From contig PWEJ01000015.1 in the NCBI GenBank assembly GCA_003553485.1, positions 1-35,989 of the forward strand: DNA of 35,989 nt, in the 5' to 3' direction. How positions within the stretch are numbered: position 1 is the stretch's first letter; each line of letters opens with the position of its first letter. This DNA comes from Halanaerobiaceae bacterium. GTDB taxonomy: Bacteria; Bacillota; Halanaerobiia; Halanaerobiales; Halarsenatibacteraceae. Below are positions 17,263 to 25,883 of this stretch, piece by piece. A model generated the notes under the pieces. That model did not search any database. It saw nothing but the letters and a program-made list of their open reading frames with translations, and was not told the origin of the DNA. The position numbers and the translations under genes were made by a program.

Positions 17263-18012
17263 TTACCTCCTTTCTTCCCTGGTTATTTTACCGTCTCTGA
17301 TCTCCAGCAGTCGACCTGCATACTCCATTACCATGGGGTCATGAGTGGAGAAAATAAAGGTGGTTTTGAGTTTACTATTCATCTCCAGCATAATTTCCAG
17401 AACTTCTTTGCTGGTCTTAGAATCAAGATTAGCAGTCGGTTCATCGGCCAGCACCAATCTTGGTTCCTTTACCAGAGCCCTGGCTATAGCTACTCGCTGT
17501 TTTTGACCACCAGATAGCTCATTGGGCCTTCTATCCAGCATATCTCCCAGACCAACCTGCTCCAGAATTTGAGCTGATCTTTCTTTACTATTCCTGACCG
17601 GGTTCCCGTTATTACTGCTTGAGATTTTCAAAGCAAATTCAACATTCTCATAAGCTGTCAATACTGGTATTAGGTTATAACTTTGAAAGACAAAACCAAT
17701 GTTGTCTCTTCTCAGCAGAGCCAGTCCATTTCTATCAAGTTCATTGATTATTGAACCATTGATCTTAACCTGGCCTTCGCTGGGTTTATCCAGAGCTCCT
17801 ATTAGATTGAGTAAGGTTGTTTTTCCTGAGCCTGAAGGCCCGTAGACAGTAGTGAATTCCCCTTCAGCAATTTTCAAGTCTATCCCTCTAAGTGCCCTGA
17901 CGGAAATCTTTCCATCCTCATAAGTTTTTTTGACTGAATCTAAACTGACTAAGACTGAATTTTCTAGCTTCTGATTGATTTTCTTCTCGGAATTTAAACT
18001 GACTACTAACAT
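17263..18012 (-). CDS. LolD/MacB-type ABC transporter ATP-binding protein
   Basis: Cytoplasmic ATPase of 249 residues. Walker A GPSGSGKTT, Q-loop FVFQSYNLIPVLTAYENVE (typical of the LolD/MacB/FtsE group), signature LSGGQKQRVAIARAL, Walker B LVLADEPTANLD and H-loop FSTHDP are all present. First gene of the operon ATPase-permease-permease-LolA-like; AAAGGAGGAATTATTCC precedes the ATG. The N-terminus carries ~20 extra residues before the ABC core. It powers the two FtsX-type permeases; cargo is inferred to be lipoprotein or lipid. Confidence 0.92.
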   Translation of the reverse strand: MLVVSLNSEKKINQKLENSVLVSLDSVKKTYEDGKISVRALRGIDLKIAEGEFTTVYGPSGSGKTTLLNLIGALDKPSEGQVKINGSIINELDRNGLALLRRDNIGFVFQSYNLIPVLTAYENVEFALKISSSNNGNPVRNSKERSAQILEQVGLGDMLDRRPNELSGGQKQRVAIARALVKEPRLVLADEPTANLDSKTSKEVLEIMLEMNSKLKTTFIFSTHDPMVMEYAGRLLEIRDGKITREERR

Positions 18013-18316
18013 GGAATAATTCCTCCTTTTAGAATTTTATCTTAATGATAGGTTAATTTTATCTCAGTAGATGGAAGTTTTGACCTGACAAATGTTAGGT
18101 TTCTGCTTGTTTGACTGTTGGTTTTTTTCCAGTTGCAATTTGCTAAAAATATGAAAGAGAAAAATATCAAAATTAGAGGATTTAAGAATTAAATGTCTAA
18201 TTATAGATTAAAAGACCTTAATTTTATTATCTTTTTTGCTAACTTAAGCAATGTTGGCTATAGATAATTTTTCCACTCTGTATCCAGCTCTCTGCTTTAA
18301 GAGAAAGGAACTTATT
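18013..18316. other. divergent intergenic region, no confident promoter
   Basis: About 304 bp between the divergent ATPase and symporter genes. It is AT-rich, with TAAAAT boxes on the minus strand near 18030 and 18045, but no properly spaced -35 element, inverted repeat or small gene could be supported on either strand. Confidence 0.4.
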
Positions 18317-20296
18317 ATGAGTGCTGAACAGCTTTTCCTGTTATTTGTACTTGCCTTCAGTGTCCTGCTTATTTTCGCAGGTTTATTAACTCGCCGCTGG
18401 ATCAGAGATTCCTCAGATTTTATTCTTGCTGGCCGAGAAATAAGTCTAATACTAAATATCTTTGGTGTGGCTGCCATCGGTTTCGCTGGCACCAGCATCG
18501 CTTTAGGTCCTGCCTTCACCCTGCAATACGGTTTCTGGACTTCTTTTATTGCAATGGGGGTTGTCTTCGCCCTTGGAGGGCTAGGTCTTTATGGAATATT
18601 TTTTACCAACTTTATCCGCAACTGCGGTGCTCAGACTTTACCAGAATGGCTGGAAATGCGATTTGATAGCAGAGTTAGATTGATAGTTACTATTGGTACT
18701 ATCTTAGGCTTAGCTGGAATAATGGCCAACAATGTAGTTTCAATGGCTGGAGTTGTTACCGGTTTTACTGGCTGGTCACAGTTTGTTACTGTTTCAGCTA
18801 TCTTCTTTCTTTTTATGTTCTTCTCTTATCTCGGCGGATTCTGGGCCATAACTCTCACAGATTTTCTACAGATCTCGCTGGGGTTGGTAGCTATTCCTCT
18901 ACTGGTTTACGCCTTTTTTGCTAATTATGGCGATATCAGCTGGCTGGAGGCTAACTGGACTGGAGAAGCCGGCTTCCTGCAGTCCGGATTAACTGGAGAA
19001 ACTATGCCCATATTTAGCCTGCAATACCCCAGTCTGCTAACTTTCATCTTCATCTTTGCTATTTTCTTGGTCTGGGGCAACAATTACTACTGGCTGAGAG
19101 CCGCTTCCTGTCGTAGTGCCAGATCTGCCCGCCTCTCTTTTTTCTGGGCCAGTATTCTCCTCTGTTTATTTTTTTATTTACCGCTCTGTGCGGTAGGTCT
19201 TTTTGCAGGAGCTGCAAATCCTGAACTTTTTAAACCTTTAGGGCAGATTGCCCCTACTGCTGCCTATGGGGTCTTCCTGCAGGAACTGCCAGTTTTTTTG
19301 GCTTCTTTTTTATTATTAACTCCTTTAGCCGCCGGGGTCTCAACCTCCACCACTGCTCACATTGGAGCCAGTTCCGTGGCTGTCCGTGATATTTATCAAA
19401 AACATTTTAAACCCAAAGCCAGTTCTCAGGAACTACTACTGCCTTCCCGAGTTATTCTTCTAATTTTAGGTCTACTGGTCTGGCTCTTGAATTTTTATCC
19501 CGGCGGTCCTGTTTATCTCTTTGCCTTTGCTACAGCCTGGCTGGGACCCCCTTCACTACTTGTTTTTTTAGGAATTGTTTGGAGAAAATTTTCCGCTACA
19601 GCAGCTTTCTGGTCAGCTATACTCAGCATGGCAACTATGTTCTTTTTGACCCTGCTGGAATTACTTGATATCTTTCTTATTTCTAATTACATGCATGTAG
19701 GTATCGCTGGTTATATTACTGCCCTTATTCCAGCTTTTATAATAAGTTATTTGACGCCCTCCCCCTATTTTGGTAGATCCAACTGGACGAGAGTGCCGGA
19801 AAAGTCAAATCGAGAAGAAATTGTTTTAGCTAAAAGAGATTATAAAATTCTAACTTTGATAAATGTGGATTATAATAATATGGCTGAACTCTCCGACCTT
19901 TTAGGACTGGATACCGGCCTTTTAAACCACCATATTGAAAAGCTTGACCGCGGAGGTTTAATTATACGCGATGCTTTAAAGGGGGCTAAATTTTACAACT
20001 TCAAAGTCAGCCCAAAAGGAAAAGTTAAACTGCCAAATTTTAATGCTGCAGAAGAAAAACTTCTCCAGGATAATTTAGACCAGGAAAGCCTTAAAATACT
20101 TAGCATAGCTGCTACTAATCCCGGATTTTTAAGGAAGTTGGTCAGCCAGGGAAAATATTCCTCTCTTAAGCTTTCAGTTATTCTGGCTAAACTAATCCGG
20201 CAGGAATATCTGGCTGAGGGAGGGCTTTGGCGAAGAACAATTACAATAACTACTGCAGGACAAAGGATACTGGAAAAGCATCAGCAGCTTTTGTGA
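18317..20296 (+). CDS. sodium:solute symporter with two C-terminal winged-helix-like domains
   Basis: Polytopic transporter of the SSS family (659 residues from ATG 18317; AAAGGAAC upstream). Residues ~1-480 hold about 13 membrane helices with family features such as DFILAGREISL, the small-residue-rich GVAAIGFAGTSIALGPAF, and AQTLPEWLEMRFDSRVR. The last ~160 residues are soluble and contain two apparent winged-helix segments. The first is KILTLINVDYNNMAELSDLLG and LLNHHIEKLDRGGLIIRDA (~509-570). The second is LKILSIAATNPGFLRKL, then VILAKLIRQEYLAEGG and ITITTAGQRIL (~590-655). Such a fusion suggests substrate flux is linked to DNA or protein binding. The next gene, 82 bp downstream, is a LuxR-type regulator. 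Transported solute unknown. Confidence 0.85.
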   Translation: MSAEQLFLLFVLAFSVLLIFAGLLTRRWIRDSSDFILAGREISLILNIFGVAAIGFAGTSIALGPAFTLQYGFWTSFIAMGVVFALGGLGLYGIFFTNFIRNCGAQTLPEWLEMRFDSRVRLIVTIGTILGLAGIMANNVVSMAGVVTGFTGWSQFVTVSAIFFLFMFFSYLGGFWAITLTDFLQISLGLVAIPLLVYAFFANYGDISWLEANWTGEAGFLQSGLTGETMPIFSLQYPSLLTFIFIFAIFLVWGNNYYWLRAASCRSARSARLSFFWASILLCLFFYLPLCAVGLFAGAANPELFKPLGQIAPTAAYGVFLQELPVFLASFLLLTPLAAGVSTSTTAHIGASSVAVRDIYQKHFKPKASSQELLLPSRVILLILGLLVWLLNFYPGGPVYLFAFATAWLGPPSLLVFLGIVWRKFSATAAFWSAILSMATMFFLTLLELLDIFLISNYMHVGIAGYITALIPAFIISYLTPSPYFGRSNWTRVPEKSNREEIVLAKRDYKILTLINVDYNNMAELSDLLGLDTGLLNHHIEKLDRGGLIIRDALKGAKFYNFKVSPKGKVKLPNFNAAEEKLLQDNLDQESLKILSIAATNPGFLRKLVSQGKYSSLKLSVILAKLIRQEYLAEGGLWRRTITITTAGQRILEKHQQLL

Positions 20297-20378
20297 TTTG
20301 TTTTTTCTGCATCGAGTTTAAAAGTAAATTCAAGAATAATTTTTGCTTAATTATTGGTTTGGTCTAGGAGTGGAAGAT

Positions 20379-23123
20379 ATGAAAAACCAAATTTTAGAGG
20401 AAAAATTAAATCCTCCAGTGATTTTTGAACCAATTAGAAAAGAAAATTTTTTTCGGGAGGTGACCCGGGCTCTTGAGATAGAAGGAGGTTTCTACCGGAA
20501 ATTAACCCTGATTACAGCCCCGGCAGGTTACGGTAAAACAACCATGTTAGTTGATTTTTTCAACTCTTTAAAACAGAAAAAATGCTGGTTAACCCTATCA
20601 GCTGAAGATAACCTCATCGATAGACTGACAACTCATCTTTTGGCTGCTGTTGCCAAAATATTTACAACTGATGATAAGCTAAAAACAAAAAAGTTTCTCC
20701 AGAACCCCGGCAGTTTTTCTGAAGAAGCAGAAGAAGATAGTAGCAAACAGATTATCAGCGAACTTCTCAGGGAGATTTCTGTCAAAGATATTTACCTGTA
20801 TCTTTTCCTCGATGAACTGGAGCAGATCAAATCTTCCCCCTCACTTGACCTTTTACAGTTCTTTTTAGAGAACCTACCAACTAATATGCATGTAATTGCT
20901 GCCAGCCGAGAAGAACCAGATTGGCCTTTGATCCAGTGGACCGCCCGGGGCAAAGCTAAAATTATCGGGCAGGAAGAATTGAAATTTAACTCTTCTGAAG
21001 TAGAGGATTTTATGAAACGGAATAAAATTTCAGTTTCTCCGGAAGAGGCGGTATCTTTAGCTCGGGTTACTGAGGGCTGGGTAACTGGACTGCAGCTGAT
21101 TTCACTGCTGCCAGACTTTTCTTTAGATAAGTTTACCAGTGACAGTTTTTCAGGTTCAAAGAAAAAAATTATGGACTTCTTGCTGGAAGAAGTACTGGCT
21201 CAACAGGAAGTTAAAATCCGGAAATTTTTGCTGCAAACTGCACCTCTATCTCGATTCAATGCTGCTCTTTGCGGAGCAGTAACTGACTTTGACAAAGTCA
21301 GTGAACTTCTCGATTTAATCCATAAAAAACAGCTTTTTCTCAAGATGATAGATAGCGAAGGTAATTGGTATCGCTATCACCAACTATTCTCTGCTGCTCT
21401 AAGCAGCCGGCTGGAGGCTGAAAATCCAGCCTTGAAGAAAGATATTCACAAATTGGCTGCCCAGTGGTATTATGAACAAGGACTTTTCAAGGAGGCAGTA
21501 GAAGAAGCATTAAATGGAGAAGAATATGATTGGGCTGCTAATCTCATTTTTAAGAAAAGTGGCCAATTTATGAGACAGGGATTGAGAGCCAGCATGATGT
21601 CCTGGCTGGATGAATTTCCCCGGGATACCTTAAGTCAACAACCTGGTTTACAAGTTTTGCAGGCTATTTTGGAGCTTTTTAAGGGGCATTTGTTGACTGC
21701 TGAGAACAAACTAAAACAGGTCCAGGTTGAGAAAGATAAGGGGGCTTTTAAAGAACTCAAAAAAGAGGATAGAGTATTCCTCACAGGAATGATTGCCGTT
21801 GGATTTTTAGTGCTAACTGTTTTTCAGGGACAAAGAACTGAAATTGCCAGGTATACTAAAGAAGCTCTGGAAAAACTAACCCCCGATAATTACTGGCGCC
21901 AAATTGCCATGATCTATCATGCTGATGATCAACTTTTTTCTGGAGATCTTACTGGAGCTCTGCAGAGCTACCAGATGGCCAGATTCAATGAGGGCCCTGA
22001 GAATTACGGCTTTTTTGTTCAGCTAGCCGGTTTGAAAGAAGCCTGGCAACTCTGGTGGATGGGGCGATTGGATGAGGCTGCTGCTCTCTGTGATAGCCTG
22101 CTTGAGCAGGCAGAGGGCACCGGTTTTTCTTATACTCCTCGAGCTGGGACTATCAGGGCAATAAGGGGTGATCTCTATTGTGAAGGAAATGAACTTGATA
22201 AGGGGCGGGAGTTGATTGAAGCTGCTCTTAAAATCAACCAGGGAGGAAGAGAAGTTATCGGTCAACTACTAGTTGGTATGTATCAACTAAGGTATTTATT
22301 TTCAAGCAGGAAGTTTGACCAGGCCCGTGAATCATTGGATCGGTTGCAAATTTTAAGCCAGGAAGAGTCCTTTGAACTGGTCATTGATAATCTCACCGGT
22401 TGGAAAGTTAGGTTCTGGTTGGAGCCAGAGTTTCCTGACCATCAGGATTGGATTAGAGCAGTAAATCTGCTGGCTTCCCGGGGAATTAAACCGGAAAAAA
22501 AGCCGGGTTTTGCTCAAGAGATGGAGTATCTAGCACTTAGTAGGGCCTTTATCTGTGGTGGAAGGTTTCAAGAAGCAGAAGAAATCATTCATTTCATTCT
22601 CAATCTCTCTCATCAAAATCAGGTTAGTCGTCGAGAACTAGAAAGCAGGCTTTTGTTAGTCCAGCTCAGAGAAAAACAGCAACAGAGAACAGAGGCCTTA
22701 AAACAACTTCGACAGGCTATTGATCTAGCTCGAAAAAAGGGTTTCTTACGCTCAATTCTTGATGAAGGGGAACCGATAACAAAGCTATTACCAGAGCTAT
22801 TGCCAGATAAAGACCGGCAGTATTATATTAATAGATTATTAAGATCAACTAACAAAACAGAAAAATATGATACAGGATCAGGTAATGATAAAGCTAAAGA
22901 GAATAAAAATAAACAGCAAAAGTTAATTGAACCTTTAAGTCAGCGAGAGCTGGAAATATTAGCTGAAATAGCTGCCGGCCTGGCCAATAAACAAATAGCT
23001 GAACGGTTAAATATTGCCAACGGTACAGTGAGGTGGCATACCAGCAATATATACGGCAAATTAGGAGTTGACAGTCGAACTCAAGCAGTGACCCGGGCTC
23101 GAGAAATTGGGCTACTGGATTAG
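20379..23123 (+). CDS. LuxR-family transcriptional regulator, MalT/LAL type
   Basis: Large ATP-binding regulator of the LAL family, 914 residues from ATG 20379 (AGGAG eight bases upstream; the in-frame TTG 36 bp earlier lacks a site). The N-terminal STAND-type ATPase domain has Walker A TAPAGYGKTT (~46-55) and Walker B YLFLDELEQI (~148). A winged-helix-like region and about ten TPR-like helical repeats follow (~350-800). The C-terminal LuxR helix-turn-helix is complete: LSQRELEILAEIAAG, NKQIAERLNIANGTVRWHTSNIYGKLGVDSR. Family members bind an inducer and ATP and then activate promoters; adjacency suggests control of the upstream symporter. Its last 12 bp overlap the convergent otsB gene. Confidence 0.92.
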   Translation: MKNQILEEKLNPPVIFEPIRKENFFREVTRALEIEGGFYRKLTLITAPAGYGKTTMLVDFFNSLKQKKCWLTLSAEDNLIDRLTTHLLAAVAKIFTTDDKLKTKKFLQNPGSFSEEAEEDSSKQIISELLREISVKDIYLYLFLDELEQIKSSPSLDLLQFFLENLPTNMHVIAASREEPDWPLIQWTARGKAKIIGQEELKFNSSEVEDFMKRNKISVSPEEAVSLARVTEGWVTGLQLISLLPDFSLDKFTSDSFSGSKKKIMDFLLEEVLAQQEVKIRKFLLQTAPLSRFNAALCGAVTDFDKVSELLDLIHKKQLFLKMIDSEGNWYRYHQLFSAALSSRLEAENPALKKDIHKLAAQWYYEQGLFKEAVEEALNGEEYDWAANLIFKKSGQFMRQGLRASMMSWLDEFPRDTLSQQPGLQVLQAILELFKGHLLTAENKLKQVQVEKDKGAFKELKKEDRVFLTGMIAVGFLVLTVFQGQRTEIARYTKEALEKLTPDNYWRQIAMIYHADDQLFSGDLTGALQSYQMARFNEGPENYGFFVQLAGLKEAWQLWWMGRLDEAAALCDSLLEQAEGTGFSYTPRAGTIRAIRGDLYCEGNELDKGRELIEAALKINQGGREVIGQLLVGMYQLRYLFSSRKFDQARESLDRLQILSQEESFELVIDNLTGWKVRFWLEPEFPDHQDWIRAVNLLASRGIKPEKKPGFAQEMEYLALSRAFICGGRFQEAEEIIHFILNLSHQNQVSRRELESRLLLVQLREKQQQRTEALKQLRQAIDLARKKGFLRSILDEGEPITKLLPELLPDKDRQYYINRLLRSTNKTEKYDTGSGNDKAKENKNKQQKLIEPLSQRELEILAEIAAGLANKQIAERLNIANGTVRWHTSNIYGKLGVDSRTQAVTRAREIGLLD

Positions 23124-24230
23124 AGTAAGAAAGCTTAAGAAGCTTTTAACTTCTTTAGGGTCGTGCAGGAAGTAATCTGCTTCAGTTGAAAGACTATTTT
23201 CGTTTTTTATATATACTGTAAAGCCAGGTCTGCTGAAATTAGCGAAAACATCTTCATCTGTAGTATCATCTCCTAGATAAATAGCTGGCTTAAAATCATT
23301 GCCTAACATTACATGAGAACGAATAAATGTTTTACCTTTGTTTCTAACTATATCTCTTCCCAGAGTGAACTCTTTTCTTAGCGAGTTTACTGCTTTACCT
23401 TTATCCCAGGCAGCAGGTCTAATCTCCATAACCTGACGACCAACAATAAGCTCCCAATTAGTGTTTTTCAGCATGTCTTTTAGTTGGCCCTCTAATGAGT
23501 CTGGAGAAAAACTTTTATTTTTAGATTTTTCCTTTGTTTCATCCCAGTGCAGGGCTAGTTGCAAGCCTTTATTTTCTAATTTAAGGTTTTTATTGCTCTT
23601 GGTGTTTTTTTTGAGTAATTTTTCAACCTCTGCTGGCAAGTCTTGCTTTGGCCTGGCCAAATAAACTCTCTCCTTTGAACCAGCAGGCAAATAAGCCAAA
23701 CCATGCAGGCCAGCTACAGCAATATTTTCCTTTGGTAAAAAGCCTCTTATCTCCTCTGGTTCTCGTCCGGTCACTATTACAACTTTAACTTTATTAAAAC
23801 TACTTAATTTAGCCAGCAGTTCTTTGCTTCCTGGTATAGGATATGCTTTCCCGGGGTCAGAATGGAAAGGAGCCAGTGTTCCATCATAATCAATAAAAAG
23901 ATGAAGTTCATCTTGTTTATTTTTGACTTCTGAGCTGCTAAGCCTGCTGTTAGATAGTTTGCTAGTTTTATGGCCCGGTGGGAACAGCTGATTATTTTTT
24001 GATCTGGTATATCTATATCTGGTTTTGTGGTTTTGTTTTGATTGAGGAAACTCTGGAGTGAAAAATTCAGCAAATAAACTTTTATATTTTAAAAAACTAG
24101 TATAGTTGAGAGCTTTTGAGCTTTTTAATAGGGTCACCATCTTTGTTTTAGGCAAAATTGAGCCAAGATAAGCTGGCCGATGATGCTTATCTTGGCTTAC
24201 AATTTTGTTGTTGAGTATATTCTTATCCAT
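23112..24230 (-). CDS. otsB: trehalose-6-phosphate phosphatase (OtsB-like) with a long N-terminal extension
   Basis: HAD-superfamily sugar phosphatase, 372 residues, expected to dephosphorylate the product of the adjacent synthase. Motif I is FIDYDGTLAPF (Asp114, Asp116), motif II IVTGR, then the OtsB motif EIRPAAWDKGKAV and motif IV YLGDDTTDEDVF. The enzyme core begins only near residue 108; the ~107-residue basic, Ser/Lys/Asn-rich, apparently disordered N-terminus is not normal for OtsB (usually about 240-270 residues). The start is nevertheless well supported: GGAGGAATTGTT then ATG, overlapping the otsA stop by 8 bp. The 3' end overlaps the convergent LuxR-type gene by 12 bp. Confidence 0.9.
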   Translation of the reverse strand: MDKNILNNKIVSQDKHHRPAYLGSILPKTKMVTLLKSSKALNYTSFLKYKSLFAEFFTPEFPQSKQNHKTRYRYTRSKNNQLFPPGHKTSKLSNSRLSSSEVKNKQDELHLFIDYDGTLAPFHSDPGKAYPIPGSKELLAKLSSFNKVKVVIVTGREPEEIRGFLPKENIAVAGLHGLAYLPAGSKERVYLARPKQDLPAEVEKLLKKNTKSNKNLKLENKGLQLALHWDETKEKSKNKSFSPDSLEGQLKDMLKNTNWELIVGRQVMEIRPAAWDKGKAVNSLRKEFTLGRDIVRNKGKTFIRSHVMLGNDFKPAIYLGDDTTDEDVFANFSRPGFTVYIKNENSLSTEADYFLHDPKEVKSFLSFLTLIQ

Positions 24231-25686
24231 AACAATTCCTCCATTCTTTGAGGAAAGTATCGCGCCACCAATCGAGATCTTGATTTTTAACCGCTTTAAT
24301 CATCCTGCTATAACGTTGTTTCTTTTCCTTTTCAGTCATCTCAATAATTTGGCGAATAGCTTCAGCTACCTGGTCAATATTATGAGGGTTTACCACTTCC
24401 GCTCCTGGCAATTGTTCTTTTACTCCAGCAAATTCTGATAAAATCAACTGTCCCTTTTCTCGACAGGCTAGATATTCTTTAGCTACCAGATTCAAACCAT
24501 CGACCAGAGGAGTGATGAGGGCAGAATCAGCCGCTAAATAATAAGGGATTAGTTTTTCTTGCGGCAGAGCCTGTTTAAAATAACGAATGGGTTCCCAGCC
24601 CCCAACATTATGACGCCCATTTATATCACCAATCGCCCGGTCGATTTTGCGCCTCATCTCTTTATATTCAGGTATATTTGTCCTGCTGGGACAAATTCTT
24701 TGTATCAAACTTACCTCTCCTCGATATTGAGGGTACTTTTCAAAAAGGCGATCAATTGCCTCCAGGCGAGATAAAATTCCTTTTGAATAATCAAGTCTAT
24801 CAATCCCAATAATTAGATGGTTAGCATTAAAATCTTGTCGAAGCTGCTTGGCCTGTTTCTTAAGTTCTTCCCGCTGTGCCGCTGAGGCAAAATAATCATA
24901 ATCAATACCTAAAGGATTGGAAATCACTTTAGTGGGCTGGCTATTTGGGTCCTGGGGTTTTACTATCTGTTCCTTTTTATCTACTTTAAAACCATTTTGA
25001 GCTGCAGTTTTTAGAAAATTTTCCACATAACTTTCGGTGTGAAAACCAATTAAGTCGTTGGCCAAGAGGCCATCTAAGAGCTTTTGACGCCAGGGGATGG
25101 TATTAAATATTTCATAGGGTGGCCAGGGTATATGCCAGAAAAGGGCCAGTTTAGCCTCTGGTTTCCTCTCCCTGATCATACCGGGCACCAGGCAAAGCTG
25201 ATAATCCTGGACCCAAATCCATTCATCACCTTCAATTTCTGCCAATGCTGATTCGGCATATTTTTCGTTCACCTGGCGATAACTTTTCCAGTTTTTACGG
25301 GAAAAGTTGGCCTTAGTAATGAAATTATGACAAATAGGCCAGAGAGTTCGATTGGAAAAACCATAATAAAAACCATCGACCTCTTCTTTGCTAAGTTTCA
25401 AACGTTTAAGTTGATAACCCTCTTGATCTGGCACCATAATGCTATTGTTGGCATCCACAACTTCAAAATCTGCTTCTTCCCGTCCCCAGGCCAGCCAGAG
25501 GTTACCCCTCTCCTGCATTAAAGGGTCGAGACCGGTGGTAAGACCTCCAGGCTGCTTTTCCTGAAAAATTTCTCCTGATTCTTTATTTTTAAATTTATGA
25601 GCATAGGGTTCATCATTAGAGATCATGACCAATCTTTCCTGGTGAGCCTGCTTATTTTGTTCATTCGAGGTTCTAAATTTTGTCAT
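24223..25686 (-). CDS. otsA: trehalose-6-phosphate synthase-like glycosyltransferase (GT20)
   Basis: Family 20 glycosyltransferase, 487 residues, expected to join a nucleotide-activated glucose to glucose-6-phosphate. Recognisable elements are PGGLTTGLDP, VQDYQLCLVPG (Asp kept, flanking His residues replaced by Gln), FWHIPWPPYEIF, IGIDRLDYSKGI (Arg and Lys donor ligands) and DGLNLVAKEYLA. The N-terminal loop reads ISNDEPY where relatives have SNR, so a conserved Arg that contacts the acceptor phosphate in E. coli OtsA is Asp here. A related activity such as glucosylglycerol-phosphate synthase is possible. ATG 25686 (GGAGG seven bases upstream) is preferred; another ATG directly precedes it. 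The product is probably a compatible solute. Confidence 0.88.
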   Translation of the reverse strand: MTKFRTSNEQNKQAHQERLVMISNDEPYAHKFKNKESGEIFQEKQPGGLTTGLDPLMQERGNLWLAWGREEADFEVVDANNSIMVPDQEGYQLKRLKLSKEEVDGFYYGFSNRTLWPICHNFITKANFSRKNWKSYRQVNEKYAESALAEIEGDEWIWVQDYQLCLVPGMIRERKPEAKLALFWHIPWPPYEIFNTIPWRQKLLDGLLANDLIGFHTESYVENFLKTAAQNGFKVDKKEQIVKPQDPNSQPTKVISNPLGIDYDYFASAAQREELKKQAKQLRQDFNANHLIIGIDRLDYSKGILSRLEAIDRLFEKYPQYRGEVSLIQRICPSRTNIPEYKEMRRKIDRAIGDINGRHNVGGWEPIRYFKQALPQEKLIPYYLAADSALITPLVDGLNLVAKEYLACREKGQLILSEFAGVKEQLPGAEVVNPHNIDQVAEAIRQIIEMTEKEKKQRYSRMIKAVKNQDLDWWRDTFLKEWRNCYG

Positions 25687-25802
25687 CATCTCACCTCCAA
25701 ATAAGAGACTAAGATTTATTCTATTAACAGGTAATTGACAGGGTGAAATTATTTTTAAGACTGACAGAAACTCTAGCAAACCAGCAATAAGTATTAGCAA
25801 AC

Positions 25803-25861
25803 AAAAAAAGTCTTACACGCCTTTTCCTGAACAAAAACTAGAAAAATAAGCGCATAAGACT
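25803..25861 (-). terminator. terminator-like hairpin in the otsA leader (candidate attenuator)
   Basis: On the minus strand AGTCTTATGCGC pairs with GCGTGTAAGACT (7 bp, a 2x2 internal loop, then 3 bp) around a 29-nt loop and is followed directly by TTTTTTT. It lies between the predicted promoter (25884-25912) and otsA, so it would end transcription ahead of otsA unless prevented. The long loop makes it weaker than a textbook terminator. Confidence 0.5.
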
Positions 25862-25883
25862 AATCGCCTAACAATTCACTAAA

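Noticed and set aside
18251-18316. Upstream ATG extending the symporter by 22 residues
   Set aside because: No ribosome binding site precedes it, while ATG 18317 has AAAGGAAC at the right distance.
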